DNA of 64,000 nucleotides, from positions 186,001 to 250,000 of the forward strand of contig JAICWP010000006.1 of NCBI GenBank assembly GCA_025934735.1, in the 5' to 3' direction. The translations under genes were made by a program, and so were the position numbers. The DNA is from Terriglobales bacterium. GTDB taxonomy: Bacteria > Acidobacteriota > Terriglobia > Terriglobales > Acidobacteriaceae. Each line of letters begins with the position of its first letter. Position 1 is the stretch's first letter. Below the pieces are notes generated by a model. The model worked only from the letters and a program-made list of their open reading frames with translations, was not told where the DNA came from and searched no databases. Shown here one piece after another: positions 21,309 through 30,333 of the stretch.

Positions 21309-21965
21309 CTATGGCATGATGATGCGGTTGGGCGTCTCGGCGGGAGTTTCGATGAGCGACTCCTTTTCCGGAAACTGCGAGAACAGCGAGTCAATCAGGG
21401 CGCGCGATTTGGGCCGACCGGAGGTGCGGGCATGGGCCATGCGCACCAGGAACACCAACGCGCGCAACACGTCAGAATCGCGCAAGCTGCTAAAGCCGCG
21501 GTGCTTCTGCTCGAGTTCGTGGTATTCCTTAAGAGTCTTCTCCAATTCCGCCACTACGGCCTGCTGGCCCAGGCTGCCGGCGGAAACCTGGTAGTGCAAG
21601 CCGGAGTTGGCCAGAGTTTCATAAGTGCGGGCAGCGGCGGTGAGCGCGGCGATCATATCCTGGTCATTGATGGCACGGTCAGCACGCGCGCTCTTGGCCA
21701 GGGCGAAACTCAAGCCCACCAGCAGGTGTTCGTTTTCATATACAAACTGCCTCGGCACTTCCACTTGAGCGAAGAGAGCAGCGGGGTCCAGTTCCTCGGC
21801 GGAGCGCGGCTTTTCGTGCTCGCGCGCCTGCTGCAGGTAAACGCAGTCGCTGGGGCAGTCAATGCTGACTTCGCGGGCCTGCCCGCAACATTGGGCGCAA
21901 ATGCGGTCGTGCAGGGCGGGGCAAAAACGCTTTTCCTTCCGGGCATGGCAAAGGGCGCAGCTCAC
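21309..21965 (-). CDS. Hypothetical protein with N-terminal cysteine-rich zinc-binding motif
   Basis: This 218-residue protein starts MSCALCHARKEKRFCPALHD and continues ICAQCCGQAREVSIDCPSDC. That gives about nine cysteines in the first 45 residues, likely one or two zinc sites. The remainder is helical, with an Ala-rich region and a long charged helix (ELEKTLKEYHELEQKHRG). The Cys module resembles the RFCPA...ICxxCC pattern seen in uncharacterised acidobacterial proteins. No enzyme motif is visible. Confidence 0.7.
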   Translation of the reverse strand: MSCALCHARKEKRFCPALHDRICAQCCGQAREVSIDCPSDCVYLQQAREHEKPRSAEELDPAALFAQVEVPRQFVYENEHLLVGLSFALAKSARADRAINDQDMIAALTAAARTYETLANSGLHYQVSAGSLGQQAVVAELEKTLKEYHELEQKHRGFSSLRDSDVLRALVFLVRMAHARTSGRPKSRALIDSLFSQFPEKESLIETPAETPNRIIMP

Positions 21966-22242
21966 GAATCTCTTATCTCCTGAGTTTCATTATTACATCC
22001 GGGAACGAGTTGCGGCCCGGAAGGGAAGGGTAAGGGTCAGTGAGGGGTACCCCTTCTGCAGCCGCCATCCATGCGCCCATTTTGGTCCCGACCGGCCTGA
22101 AGCCCCCATTTTTAGTGCAAAATCGAGCCCTAAGGCGAAAAAACCGCATAAAACGCGGCTTGAACGCTTCTTTTCCACAGGAGCCGTGGTATAAGATGGC
22201 CGCTAACGAGCAATTCTGAGTTCAATTCAAGGAGGGAAAGTT

Positions 22243-22536
22243 ATGGCTGCAGGCATGACCAAGACCCAATTGGTGCGTCACCTGGCCGAGAAGCTGGAAA
22301 CCAACAACAAGACCGCGGCGGCATTTCTTCAGACGCTGACCGACACCGCCATCAAAGAAGCCAAGAAAAATGGCATGTTCGTGCTGCCCGGACTGGGCCG
22401 CCTGAAGAAGGTAAACCGCAAGGCGCGCATGGGCCGCAATCCGCAAACCGGCGAACCCATCAAGATTCCTGCCAAGACCACGGCAAAGTTCTACCTGGCC
22501 AAGGCAGTGAAGGACTCTATCGCGCCGAAGAAGTAG
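22243..22536 (+). CDS. HU-family DNA-binding protein
   Basis: This is a 97-residue nucleoid protein. It begins with a helical TKTQLVRHLAEKLETNNKTA dimerisation part. Next comes the beta-arm region GMFVLPGLGRLKKVNRKARMGRNPQTGEPIKIPAK, in which the usual RNPxTG motif is intact, and then a Lys-rich end. A strong AAGGAGGG ribbon precedes ATG 22243 and a TATAAG box lies about 50 bases upstream, both fitting high expression. Its own terminator follows. HU bends DNA and could also assist transposition of the nearby element. Confidence 0.93.
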   Translation: MAAGMTKTQLVRHLAEKLETNNKTAAAFLQTLTDTAIKEAKKNGMFVLPGLGRLKKVNRKARMGRNPQTGEPIKIPAKTTAKFYLAKAVKDSIAPKK

Positions 22537-22554
22537 TTCAGGGTTCTGATTGAG

Positions 22555-22580
22555 AGGCCGGCCGCCTGGCCGGCCTTTTT
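22555..22580 (+). terminator. Intrinsic terminator of the HU gene
   Basis: AGGCCGG pairs with CCGGCCT around an 8-nt loop, followed by TTTTTCTTTTT. Confidence 0.85.
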
Positions 22581-22865
22581 CTTTTTCACTTCCATGTCCG
22601 CGCGGATCAACGCGGAGAGATGCGGATGAAAGTTTTTGAAATATCACTCTCAGCAGGTGCGCGAGCCGAGTTTGCGAGAGAGTGCGGGTCGAAGGACCGG
22701 CGGTTGGCCACCTTTCAACTATAGGTCCCAGGGAGTTCTCACATGGACCGAAACGCCCTTCGGCAACTCGGGAGTCCAACTGGGTAGGGGTGTTTCGACT
22801 CGGGCATGCGCCCTCGCTCAACATGACCGCTTGTAACTGCTGATTTTCAATTTCCAATTAAGCGA
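22581..22865. other. Intergenic region with a GCGGAT repeat
   Basis: A degenerate copy of the CGCGGATCAACGCGGA repeat lies at 22598-22626, related to those near 20872 and 28577. The remaining 230 bases show no gene, promoter or hairpin that I can support. Confidence 0.4.
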
Positions 22866-24170
22866 TTACTCAATTTTCTTCACCACCTGTCCGCCTTTCA
22901 TCACGAACTTCACCCGCTCCAGGGTGGTCACGTCCTGGAGCGGATCGCCTTCGACGGCGATCAGGTCGGCGTAGTGGCCGGGTTCGAGGCTGCCGACGCG
23001 ATCCGACCAGCCCAGCAGGTCAGCGGCATTGATGGTGGCGGCCTGAATGGCCTGCAGCGGCGTGAGCCCCAGCTTGACCATCACAGCAAATTCATGCGCG
23101 TTGAGGCCATGAGGATAGACGGCAGCGTCGGTGCCGAAGGCCACCGTCACCCCGCTGGCGAAGGCGTGGGCGAGGTGTTCACGCGCGGCGGGCATCACCT
23201 CTTTAGCTTTGACCAACAGGAAATCGGGCACATGCAGTTGCTCGGCATTCTGCAGGAACCAGTCGCCGAGATAAAGAGTGGGCACCAGATAGGTGCCGTG
23301 CTGCTTCATGGCTGCGATGCCGGCATCATCAATGTAGGAGCCGTGCTCGATGGAGTCCACGCCGGCCTCCGTGGCCCACAAGATGCCTTGCGCCCCATGG
23401 GCGTGGGCAGCGACCTTGCGGCCCAAGCGGTGAGCGTCCGCCACAATGGCCTTCATCTCCTCCAGCGTGTACTGCGAGGCTTGCGGGTTATCGCCTTTGG
23501 AGAGCACGCCGCCGGTGGCGCAGACCTTGACCACATCAGCGCCGTACTTAATCACTTCACGCACCTTGTGCTGCACCGCTTCTATGCCGTCGGCTACGCC
23601 ATCGCTCTGGTGGGGGTACTCGTAGGGGAGCAGGTTGTTGTCGCAGTGGCCACCGGTAATGCTGAGAGGCGGGCCGCTCACCAGCATGCGCGGGCCAGGA
23701 ACGTCGCCGGCATTGATGGCATCGCGCAAGGCCACATCCGCGTATCCTTCCGCGCCCACGTTGCGCACCGTGGTGAAGCCCGCCTCCAGCGTCACCCGGG
23801 CATTGCGCGCGCCCAGAAGCGCCGAACGGGGCACGGAAATGCCCAGTGACGAGTAGCCGAAGTGGTAGGGATCCATGGTGAGGTGGGTGTGGGCGTCAAT
23901 CAGGCCGGGCATGACGGTCAGGTTGGGCAGCTCAATGCGGGTGGCGCCGGGAGGCACTTTGGCCTGGGCGGCAGGGGTAACGCTCACAATGCGACCGTTC
24001 TCGATCACGATGAGCTGGTCGGTAAGGGTCCGGCCGCTGCGCACGTGCAGCAGGCGCGCGGCATGGACCACGACGGGAGCAGGGTTCTGAGCGGCGGCCT
24101 GAGTTTGCCCCGACGCCCAAGTTGCCAACAACAGCACGGCCAGAGTCGACATCCGTTTCAGGTTGTTCAT
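22866..24170 (-). CDS. Exported metal-dependent amidohydrolase (imidazolonepropionase/prolidase-like)
   Basis: This 434-residue protein has a signal peptide (residues 1-27, ending at Ala-rich QAAAQ). The binuclear amidohydrolase signature is complete: DAHTHL, a bridging Lys in VVKVCATGG, metal His in AHAHG and SIEHG, and the catalytic Asp in FGTDAA. Enzymes of this branch hydrolyse Xaa-Pro/Arg/Lys dipeptides or cyclic amides in the periplasm. Its start overlaps the DoxX stop (TGA/ATG overlap), so the two genes are translationally coupled. A paralogue lies at 25309-26625. Confidence 0.9.
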   Translation of the reverse strand: MNNLKRMSTLAVLLLATWASGQTQAAAQNPAPVVVHAARLLHVRSGRTLTDQLIVIENGRIVSVTPAAQAKVPPGATRIELPNLTVMPGLIDAHTHLTMDPYHFGYSSLGISVPRSALLGARNARVTLEAGFTTVRNVGAEGYADVALRDAINAGDVPGPRMLVSGPPLSITGGHCDNNLLPYEYPHQSDGVADGIEAVQHKVREVIKYGADVVKVCATGGVLSKGDNPQASQYTLEEMKAIVADAHRLGRKVAAHAHGAQGILWATEAGVDSIEHGSYIDDAGIAAMKQHGTYLVPTLYLGDWFLQNAEQLHVPDFLLVKAKEVMPAAREHLAHAFASGVTVAFGTDAAVYPHGLNAHEFAVMVKLGLTPLQAIQAATINAADLLGWSDRVGSLEPGHYADLIAVEGDPLQDVTTLERVKFVMKGGQVVKKIE

Positions 24171-24679
24171 TCACCCCTCGCAAGAGAGTCCAGGACCGAT
24201 TTCTTATGCCGCTCCAGCACGCCATCCATGCCCCAAGTGCGGCCGGCGCCGGCGGTAAAGAAGATCAGAAAAAGAAACAGCAAGGGCAGATGATCGAGTT
24301 CGGCTCCAAGATAGCGCCACGCGGGCACATTGTGGCCAGGCTCCCACCACGTGGCCAGAACAAGATTAATCATGTGCAGCACACCGAGGACTGAGGCGGC
24401 GCGCACCCAGAGGCCCAGTACCAGCGAGATTCCAATGAAAGCCTCAGCCGCGCCCACCGCGTATCCGAAGAAGACATGATGAGGGAGTACGACGCTTTGC
24501 AGGAAACGGGCATAGAAGCCGACCGCACCCTGGGAGATAAATTCGTGCAGCCACTGCTGAGGAAAGGCGATGCGGGCAAAAACTGAGTCGGCCAGCTTGT
24601 ATTCGCCAAAAAAGAGGAAGAACACGCCGGTGGCGATGCGGACGGCGGCCAGGGTCTTAGCGGAGGTGTGGTTGTGCAT
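24167..24679 (-). CDS. DoxX-family membrane protein
   Basis: This 170-residue protein has four hydrophobic segments. The first carries [16 protein letters not shown], the typical DoxX start (a glycine-rich first helix followed by FFGxxK). A central [18 protein letters not shown] matches the DoxX/SURF4-like pattern. DoxX relatives participate in thiosulfate:quinone oxidoreduction or redox stress, but many have no assigned role. The gene is coupled to the amidohydrolase. Confidence 0.88.
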   Translation of the reverse strand: MHNHTSAKTLAAVRIATGVFFLFFGEYKLADSVFARIAFPQQWLHEFISQGAVGFYARFLQSVVLPHHVFFGYAVGAAEAFIGISLVLGLWVRAASVLGVLHMINLVLATWWEPGHNVPAWRYLGAELDHLPLLFLFLIFFTAGAGRTWGMDGVLERHKKSVLDSLARGE

Positions 24680-24746
24680 TCAGCAGTCAGCCGCTTTCAC
24701 CGCACGGGCCCACGCGGGCGAGGCCCGCGCCACACAAGATATCTCG

Positions 24747-25187
24747 TTAGTCGCCGCCGATGCCGTCGCTGCTGGTGTACTGCTCCAGGGCATCGAGTTC
24801 GCGCGTTAGATCGTCCACGCGCGCCTGCAGCAGATTGCGAATGGAGAGCATGCCCAGCAGTTTGCCCTCATCGTCCACCACCGGCAGGTGGCGGTAGTGC
24901 TGCTCGACCATGGTGGCCAGGGCCTCGCCGGCGCCGGTGTTCAGGGTTGCCATTTCCACCGGAGTGGTCATGACCTCGCGCACCGGGACGCTGGCGGGGG
25001 AGCGGCCGCTGAGCGACAGTTTCTGGAGCACATCGCGCTCGGTGAAGATGCCGGCCACGCGCCGCTCGCCATCCACCACCGAGACCGCGCCCACATGCAG
25101 GTCGAGCATCATGTTGATGGCATCGGCCACGTTGGCCTCCAGGGGCACCGCCGCAATTTCGCGGTCGCACAGTTCCAGGACGTTCAT
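24747..25187 (-). CDS. Stand-alone tandem CBS domain protein
   Basis: This 146-residue protein consists of two CBS motifs. The first has VADAINMMLDLHVGAVSVVD and GIFTERDVL, the second EALATMVEQHYRHLPVVD and GMLSIRNLL. Together they form a Bateman module that binds adenosyl nucleotides. It probably acts as an energy or ligand sensor for a partner. A related protein is encoded at 32547-32936. Confidence 0.92.
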   Translation of the reverse strand: MNVLELCDREIAAVPLEANVADAINMMLDLHVGAVSVVDGERRVAGIFTERDVLQKLSLSGRSPASVPVREVMTTPVEMATLNTGAGEALATMVEQHYRHLPVVDDEGKLLGMLSIRNLLQARVDDLTRELDALEQYTSSDGIGGD

Positions 25188-25308
25188 AGAGCCTCCTCGT
25201 CCCGCCGCTCTTGAATCGAAGCATTATCGTCGGAAGCGGGGCAGAGTCAAGGAGAAACGCTGACGGCCGTTGGCCCTCGGCGAAGGCCAAGGGCAATTTT
25301 CGCACAGC

Positions 25309-26625
25309 TCACTTCAGCTCGTTCTTGTACACCTGCCCGCCCTTCATAACGAAGCCTACGTGCTCCAGCTGGTTGATGTCGTGCAAGGGGTCGCCGGAAA
25401 CAGCAACGATATCGGCATAGGAACCGGGAACGATCACTCCGATCTGGCCCTGCATATCCAGCAACTCGGCGGCGCGCTCGGTGGCGCTGCGGATGGCGTC
25501 CATCGGGGACATGCCGAACTCGACCATGCGCCCGAACTCCTGGGCGATAGGCTCGGTCCACTTGATTCCGCCCATGTCGGTGCCAAAGGCAATCTTGAGC
25601 CCCGCTTTCATGGCGTTTTGGAATGAGGCCTGATGGTCGGAAGCGCGCTTGCGATCGCGCTGGCCGTCGGGAGTGTCGGCGGGCGCCCAATCCGTGTAAT
25701 AGACGCTCAGCGTGGGCACGTACCAGGTGCCCTGGCGCTTCATTTGGGCGATAGCGGAGTCGTCGAGCTCAAGGCCGTGCTCAATCGAATCGCAGCCGCC
25801 ATCGAGCGCGCGGTGCAGGCCGATGCCGCCGTAAGCGTGACAGGCCACCTTTTTCTGCCAGCCGTGGGTTTCGTCCACAATTGCCTTGAGTTCTTCGACA
25901 GTGAGCGTGGGCTGCGAAACCAGGTTGCCTTGCTTGTCCAGCCAAGAGCGGTGGGTCATGTACACCTTGATCCAGTCGGCGCCGTGGTCAAGCTGTTCGC
26001 GCGCCGCCTTGCGGGCTTCTACCGGCCCATCCACAATTTGCACGCCTTTAGGCATGGTCAACTCAGGCGCATAGCCCTCCAGGGGATAGCCGCCAGTGGT
26101 GGAAATAGCCCGCGTGGAGATGAACAGGCGCGGGCCGGGAATATAGCCTTCATTGATAGCCTGCTTGATGCCCACGTCGAGGTAGCCGGCGCCCTCTGTT
26201 TCCATGTCGCGCAGCGTGGTGAAACCTTCTTCGAGGGCGCGACGGACGGCCACCGTGCCACGAGCCGCGCGCAGGCCCAGAGGATACTTGAGGATGTTGG
26301 CATCGTAGCCGCCTTCGGCCGGATCTTCGCCCTGCAGCAGGATGTGGGTGTGAGTGTCAATGAGGCCGGGAAGCACCGTAGCGCGCGAAAGGTCAATGAC
26401 AGAGGCCCCCGCAGGTATACGGGCGCCCGCGGCGCCGACACTCTCCACCTTGTCGCCGCGAATGACGATGATCTGGTTGTGCAGAGGCGAGTCGGCGCGC
26501 GGGTCAATCAACGTGCCGGCACGAATCACGGTCACTTGCGCCGGGTTGACCAGCGGCGCCAGCTTCTGCGCGAAGGCCGCGCTCGCTAAAGCCAAGCAGA
26601 TTCCGAGTGTTGCGAAAAAGCGCAT
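25309..26625 (-). CDS. Exported metal-dependent amidohydrolase, paralogue of the 22866 gene
   Basis: ATG 26625 follows GGAGGT closely and begins MRFFATLGICLALASAAFAQ, a clear signal peptide. The open frame extends upstream to 26880 but is not translated in my reading. The 438-residue protein has DTHTHI, KVYMTHRSW for the bridging Lys, HAYGG, SIEHGLE and FGTDMGG. It is the same branch as the protein at 22866-24170, with the same C-terminal GGQVYKN-type ending. The pair suggests a duplicated periplasmic peptidase or amidase. Confidence 0.9.
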   Translation of the reverse strand: MRFFATLGICLALASAAFAQKLAPLVNPAQVTVIRAGTLIDPRADSPLHNQIIVIRGDKVESVGAAGARIPAGASVIDLSRATVLPGLIDTHTHILLQGEDPAEGGYDANILKYPLGLRAARGTVAVRRALEEGFTTLRDMETEGAGYLDVGIKQAINEGYIPGPRLFISTRAISTTGGYPLEGYAPELTMPKGVQIVDGPVEARKAAREQLDHGADWIKVYMTHRSWLDKQGNLVSQPTLTVEELKAIVDETHGWQKKVACHAYGGIGLHRALDGGCDSIEHGLELDDSAIAQMKRQGTWYVPTLSVYYTDWAPADTPDGQRDRKRASDHQASFQNAMKAGLKIAFGTDMGGIKWTEPIAQEFGRMVEFGMSPMDAIRSATERAAELLDMQGQIGVIVPGSYADIVAVSGDPLHDINQLEHVGFVMKGGQVYKNELK

Positions 26626-26723
26626 GTGCACCTCCTGCGGGAGCGGGAATAATAACACCCCACGGAGCGGCGGAAGTCGGCCTTGCGGCATTGCCGACGC
26701 CTGACTGCTGAGTCCTGGGTTCC

Positions 26724-27485
26724 TCAATCCGCAGTGCCGCCGCCATCTACAACGAGAGCCGCGCCCGTCATGAAAGAAGAATCGTCGCTGGCCAGGAAGA
26801 GCACGGCTCTGGCGATCTCGTCGGAGGTACCGACGCGACCCATGGGGCGGTTGGCGGCGCCGGCCAGATAATCCTGCCACTTCAGTCCGCGCATGCGGGC
26901 ATCTTCGGGGAGCATGGGCGTATCCACGTCGCCGGGGCAGATGCAGTTCACACGAATGCCCTGGCGGCCATGGTCAATGGCCATGGCTTTGGTCAGCAGC
27001 ACCACGCCGCCTTTGGAGGCGCAATAGGCCACGGCCGCGTCTCCGCCGACCAGGCCCCAGCCGGAGCTGTTGTTGATGATCACGCCGCCGCCCTGCTCGA
27101 TCATGGCCGGCAAGACGTATTTCGACATGAGGAAGGTGCCCTTCAAATTGACGTCAATCTGCTGGTCCCATTCCTCCTCGGTGCAGTCGAGCGCCGTATG
27201 CGGGTAATAGATGCCGGCATTGTTGAAGAGCACGTCGAGGCGGCCGAATGCCTTCAGGGTTTCGTCCACGGCGCGACGGCATTGCTCGGCAGAGCGGACG
27301 TCGGACTGCAGGAAGATGGCTTGGCCGCCGGCGGCTTCGATCTTGCCAGCCAGCTTCTGCCCGCGCTCCAGGCTGCGGCCGGTAATGGCCACGCGGGCGC
27401 CTTCCTGGGAGAACAGCAGGGCGGTGGCCTCGCCGATCCCTGAGGTGCCGCCAGTAATGAGGGCTACTTTGTCGGGTAATCGCAT
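26724..27485 (-). CDS. Short-chain dehydrogenase/reductase
   Basis: This 253-residue classical SDR has TGGTSGIG at residue 11, NNAG, the catalytic Ser in NNSSGWG, YCASK and ICPGDVDTPM. The C-terminus GAALVVDGGGTAD is typical of glucose 1-dehydrogenase/FabG-like enzymes. Substrate unknown. It shares the strand with the amidohydrolase but is separated by about 100 bp. Confidence 0.9.
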   Translation of the reverse strand: MRLPDKVALITGGTSGIGEATALLFSQEGARVAITGRSLERGQKLAGKIEAAGGQAIFLQSDVRSAEQCRRAVDETLKAFGRLDVLFNNAGIYYPHTALDCTEEEWDQQIDVNLKGTFLMSKYVLPAMIEQGGGVIINNSSGWGLVGGDAAVAYCASKGGVVLLTKAMAIDHGRQGIRVNCICPGDVDTPMLPEDARMRGLKWQDYLAGAANRPMGRVGTSDEIARAVLFLASDDSSFMTGAALVVDGGGTAD

Positions 27486-27683
27486 ATGTGCGGCAAACAG
27501 ATTACCTGATCGCCACGCAGGGCGGTTCGTTTAGGCTTCGGCTGTTGGCTCTTGGCTCTTGGCAAGCGGCCAAAGAACTGCGGGCGGCCACAACCAGAGA
27601 CGGATGGGGTGCGGATCGAAATAACAAAGGCCCTTCCCCGAAGACTCGGCTGGGTTTGGGTCCTCACTCGTGAGTACTCGCTG

Positions 27684-28490
27684 CTATTCCACATCCTTGG
27701 CCCAGGCGGGAGCAATAGGACGAACGATATCCACACCGGCCAGGATGAGCAGCAAGGCGATAGGAGGGAGAAGACAGTGGGTCTGCCATTTCGAGTTGAG
27801 GACGGCACCGGAGACGGCGCCGGCCACAAAAGCAATCCAGGAGCCGGTCATGAGGGCCAGCGCCTGGGCGGATTTTTGCCGAGGCGTGAGGCGCAGCACA
27901 ATCCCGATACGACGCCGAAGCCGGCCGCGGGTCCGGTCGTGTAGCCAGAACATATAGACCGCGAGCGCCTCCGCCAGCGTGGTGAGCGAACCAGTAACGT
28001 GGGTGGTGCGAAGTGAGAGCGCGCCCACATGGCTGATGGTGGCATTCTGCAGGCCCATGGCAATCGCAGGCAGAGCAACCATCAGGTAGAACAACGGAGC
28101 GGACTGGGTCCGCACCTGGCCGCCATCGAGGTGGGCAAGGCTCAGGGGGATGAAGGCGGCGAGCAGGGCGGCTTCGAGGGCGTAGGTGATAGAAGAGGTG
28201 GCCACGATTCCGGCACGCTTGCCGCTCTCGTGAATAATGGCGCAGAAGACCAGGCCGGCCACGAACATCAGTATCGGCCAGCCTTCGCGCGCTACTTCAC
28301 TCCAGCTGCGCAGCGCCGCGTGCAGCCCCACGCCGACCGTGTTGCCGCTCATGTTAGAGGTGTAGATGTGGGAGAGCACGAGGTAACCGACCGCATCCAC
28401 AAATCCCGCCACCCAAGTGATAGCCAGCGCCAGCACGGCTTTCTCTTTGGCCGATAACGGCTGCGGCTTGCGAGTGTGGCTGCCCTCCAT
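27684..28490 (-). CDS. DUF1275 (YoaK-type) membrane protein
   Basis: This 268-residue protein has about six membrane segments. VAGFVDAVGYLVL, SNMSGNTVGVG and GLQNATISHVG...THVTGSLTTLAEAL are the defining motifs of DUF1275/YoaK. These are widespread inner-membrane proteins of unknown transport function. It starts at ATG 28490 after a basic N-terminal tail. Confidence 0.9.
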   Translation of the reverse strand: MEGSHTRKPQPLSAKEKAVLALAITWVAGFVDAVGYLVLSHIYTSNMSGNTVGVGLHAALRSWSEVAREGWPILMFVAGLVFCAIIHESGKRAGIVATSSITYALEAALLAAFIPLSLAHLDGGQVRTQSAPLFYLMVALPAIAMGLQNATISHVGALSLRTTHVTGSLTTLAEALAVYMFWLHDRTRGRLRRRIGIVLRLTPRQKSAQALALMTGSWIAFVAGAVSGAVLNSKWQTHCLLPPIALLLILAGVDIVRPIAPAWAKDVE

Positions 28491-28750
28491 CTGTGGTTGA
28501 GATGCGATGATGGTCCGGCGGTATTGCTACCAGACGTACGGCGTCGGCGCTTGACTGGCAGCTACTTCGTTCACCGCGGATGACGCGAATGTACGCGGAT
28601 GTTTACAGGTGCTGAATGCGAGCCCTGAGCGCCACGGCCGAATCCCCGTCCCTCCGAAAGGTCTGTGGATTAGGTGACTCCCGACTACTGCTTCCGCCGC
28701 GGCTGTGAAATACTGCTTGCGCGCAAGCACCTCAATTCCGGAGAACCTAC
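28491..28750. other. Divergent intergenic region with a GCGGAT repeat
   Basis: The region lies between oppositely oriented genes. Positions 28575-28600 read CGCGGATGACGCGAATG, followed by TACGCGGATG, another member of the GCGGAT repeat family. No clear promoter was recognised. Confidence 0.4.
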
Positions 28751-29713
28751 ATGAGCCCTCTTTCGCGCCGGTCTTTTCTTAAAAGCTCCCTGGGTATGGC
28801 GGCCGTTGCGTCCGCCGTGCCGGCAATAGGATTTCTGGGCGGCGAATTGGAAGCCGCGCCGCACGGCCCGCACATGACCTTTCCTACGGCGGTGCGCGAG
28901 CGCATCTCCGTGGCATCCTGGCCGTTTCGCTTCTGGATTGATAGCCCCACCAACACCTACCGCGACCGCAAGAAGCCGGGCATGACCCTATTGGAATTTC
29001 CCGCCATGGTAGTGAAGGAGTTCAAGGTCAATAAAATCGAGCCGCTGGGCGAGCACTTCGCCTCCACCGACGCCGCCTACCTGGACCAGTTCCGCCAGGC
29101 GGTGCAGAAGGCCGGCTGCCATATCGTGGACATTCCCATGGGCGGCGAAGAGAGCTACTACGATCCCGATCCCGCAGTGCGGCAGAAAGCCATTGACCTG
29201 GGCAAGAAGTGGGTGGATATCGCCGTGGCGGTCGGCTCGCCAAGCATTCGCAACCATATTGGCCGCTCCAAAAGTTCCAAGCCGGATGTAGCGCAAACCG
29301 CCGAGTCGCTGGCCCAGGTGGTTCATTACGCAGCCTCCAAGAACGTGGTGGTTAACCTGGAAAACGACGACCTTGTCAGTGAGGACGCATTTTTCATTGT
29401 CAACCTGGTGAAGAAGGTAAATAGCCCGTGGCTGCACGCTCTGCCTGATTTTTGTAATTCCATGCTCACCGGCAATGCCGATTTCGATTACAAGGCGGTG
29501 ACGGCCATGTTCCGCCATGCCTACAACATCTGCCACGTGAAGGACTCCGAGGAGGGCGATGGCGGCAAGGTATACCGCATTGATATTCCCAAGACCTTCG
29601 GCATTCTGAAAGCCAGCGGGTTCCGCGGCTACTGCTCGATGGAGTGGGAAGGCGGCCCCGACTCCTACGGGGGAACGCACAAGCTGATTAACGACACGCT
29701 GAAATACCTGTAA
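28751..29713 (+). CDS. Tat-exported sugar phosphate isomerase/epimerase-like TIM-barrel protein
   Basis: This 320-residue protein has a twin-arginine signal SRRSFLKSSLGMAAVASAV. A xylose-isomerase-like (AP endonuclease 2) TIM barrel follows. Metal ligands are plausible in VVVNLENDD (Glu), LHALPDFCN (Asp), CHVKDS (His/Asp) and YCSMEWEGG (Glu). Periplasmic proteins of this type are abundant in acidobacteria and act on sugars or inositols, but the substrate cannot be given. Confidence 0.85.
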   Translation: MSPLSRRSFLKSSLGMAAVASAVPAIGFLGGELEAAPHGPHMTFPTAVRERISVASWPFRFWIDSPTNTYRDRKKPGMTLLEFPAMVVKEFKVNKIEPLGEHFASTDAAYLDQFRQAVQKAGCHIVDIPMGGEESYYDPDPAVRQKAIDLGKKWVDIAVAVGSPSIRNHIGRSKSSKPDVAQTAESLAQVVHYAASKNVVVNLENDDLVSEDAFFIVNLVKKVNSPWLHALPDFCNSMLTGNADFDYKAVTAMFRHAYNICHVKDSEEGDGGKVYRIDIPKTFGILKASGFRGYCSMEWEGGPDSYGGTHKLINDTLKYL

Positions 29714-29827
29714 GTGGCGCAGTTCCGCGGGGTTGCGAAAGCCCCGCGGGGCTTGGTCTTTGGTGACGTTTCCGAAGGGATACGCGCTTGGTACTGTGCC
29801 CTCCGGAGACGTTCCATTAACCAAGCC

Positions 29828-30220
29828 ATGTCAAAACCAGCGCAACTTTCCATTCTTTACGCCGAAGATGATCTTGAATTGCTTGCCTCACAGGCGTCCC
29901 AGATGCAGAAGGCCGGGCATGCAGTGGACCAGGTAACTGGCCGCAAAGCGGTGGAGGAGTCGGTCCGCCGCAAGAGCTATGACCTGGTGATCCTGGGCGA
30001 TACGCTGAACAAGAACGATCGCCACCATCTGCCCTACATGGTGAAGAAGACGAACCAGGCCACCAAAATACTGGTGCTGCACTCCACACACGGGCACCCC
30101 AGCGTGGACAAAGAGATTGATTCGCCCTACAGCCCGGAAAAGCTGATGGAGGCGATCGCTTCTTTTGCTCCGCCACAGGCTGACAAAGCTGCCGCGGCAG
30201 TCGCCGGCGCCCGCCGCTAG
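29828..30220 (+). CDS. Degenerate response-regulator receiver domain
   Basis: This 130-residue single-domain protein from ATG 29828 has the CheY fold start LSILYAEDDLELLA with the acidic pair intact. However, the phosphoacceptor region reads VILGDTLN, with Gly where Asp is expected. The conserved Lys-Pro near the end is replaced by SPYSPEKL. It probably does not take part in ordinary phosphotransfer. The tail is Ala-rich. It lies upstream of a glycosyltransferase on the same strand. Confidence 0.75.
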   Translation: MSKPAQLSILYAEDDLELLASQASQMQKAGHAVDQVTGRKAVEESVRRKSYDLVILGDTLNKNDRHHLPYMVKKTNQATKILVLHSTHGHPSVDKEIDSPYSPEKLMEAIASFAPPQADKAAAAVAGARR

Positions 30221-30333
30221 GTGCAGATTTGGACCGTGCACCATTAGGTGAGTTGCGCTCCCCCGCACGCCTGCGCCCACGTGATTCTTAATAGCCTCCA
30301 ACTCCCCCTTCCACCTAAAATCATGTCTATTCG

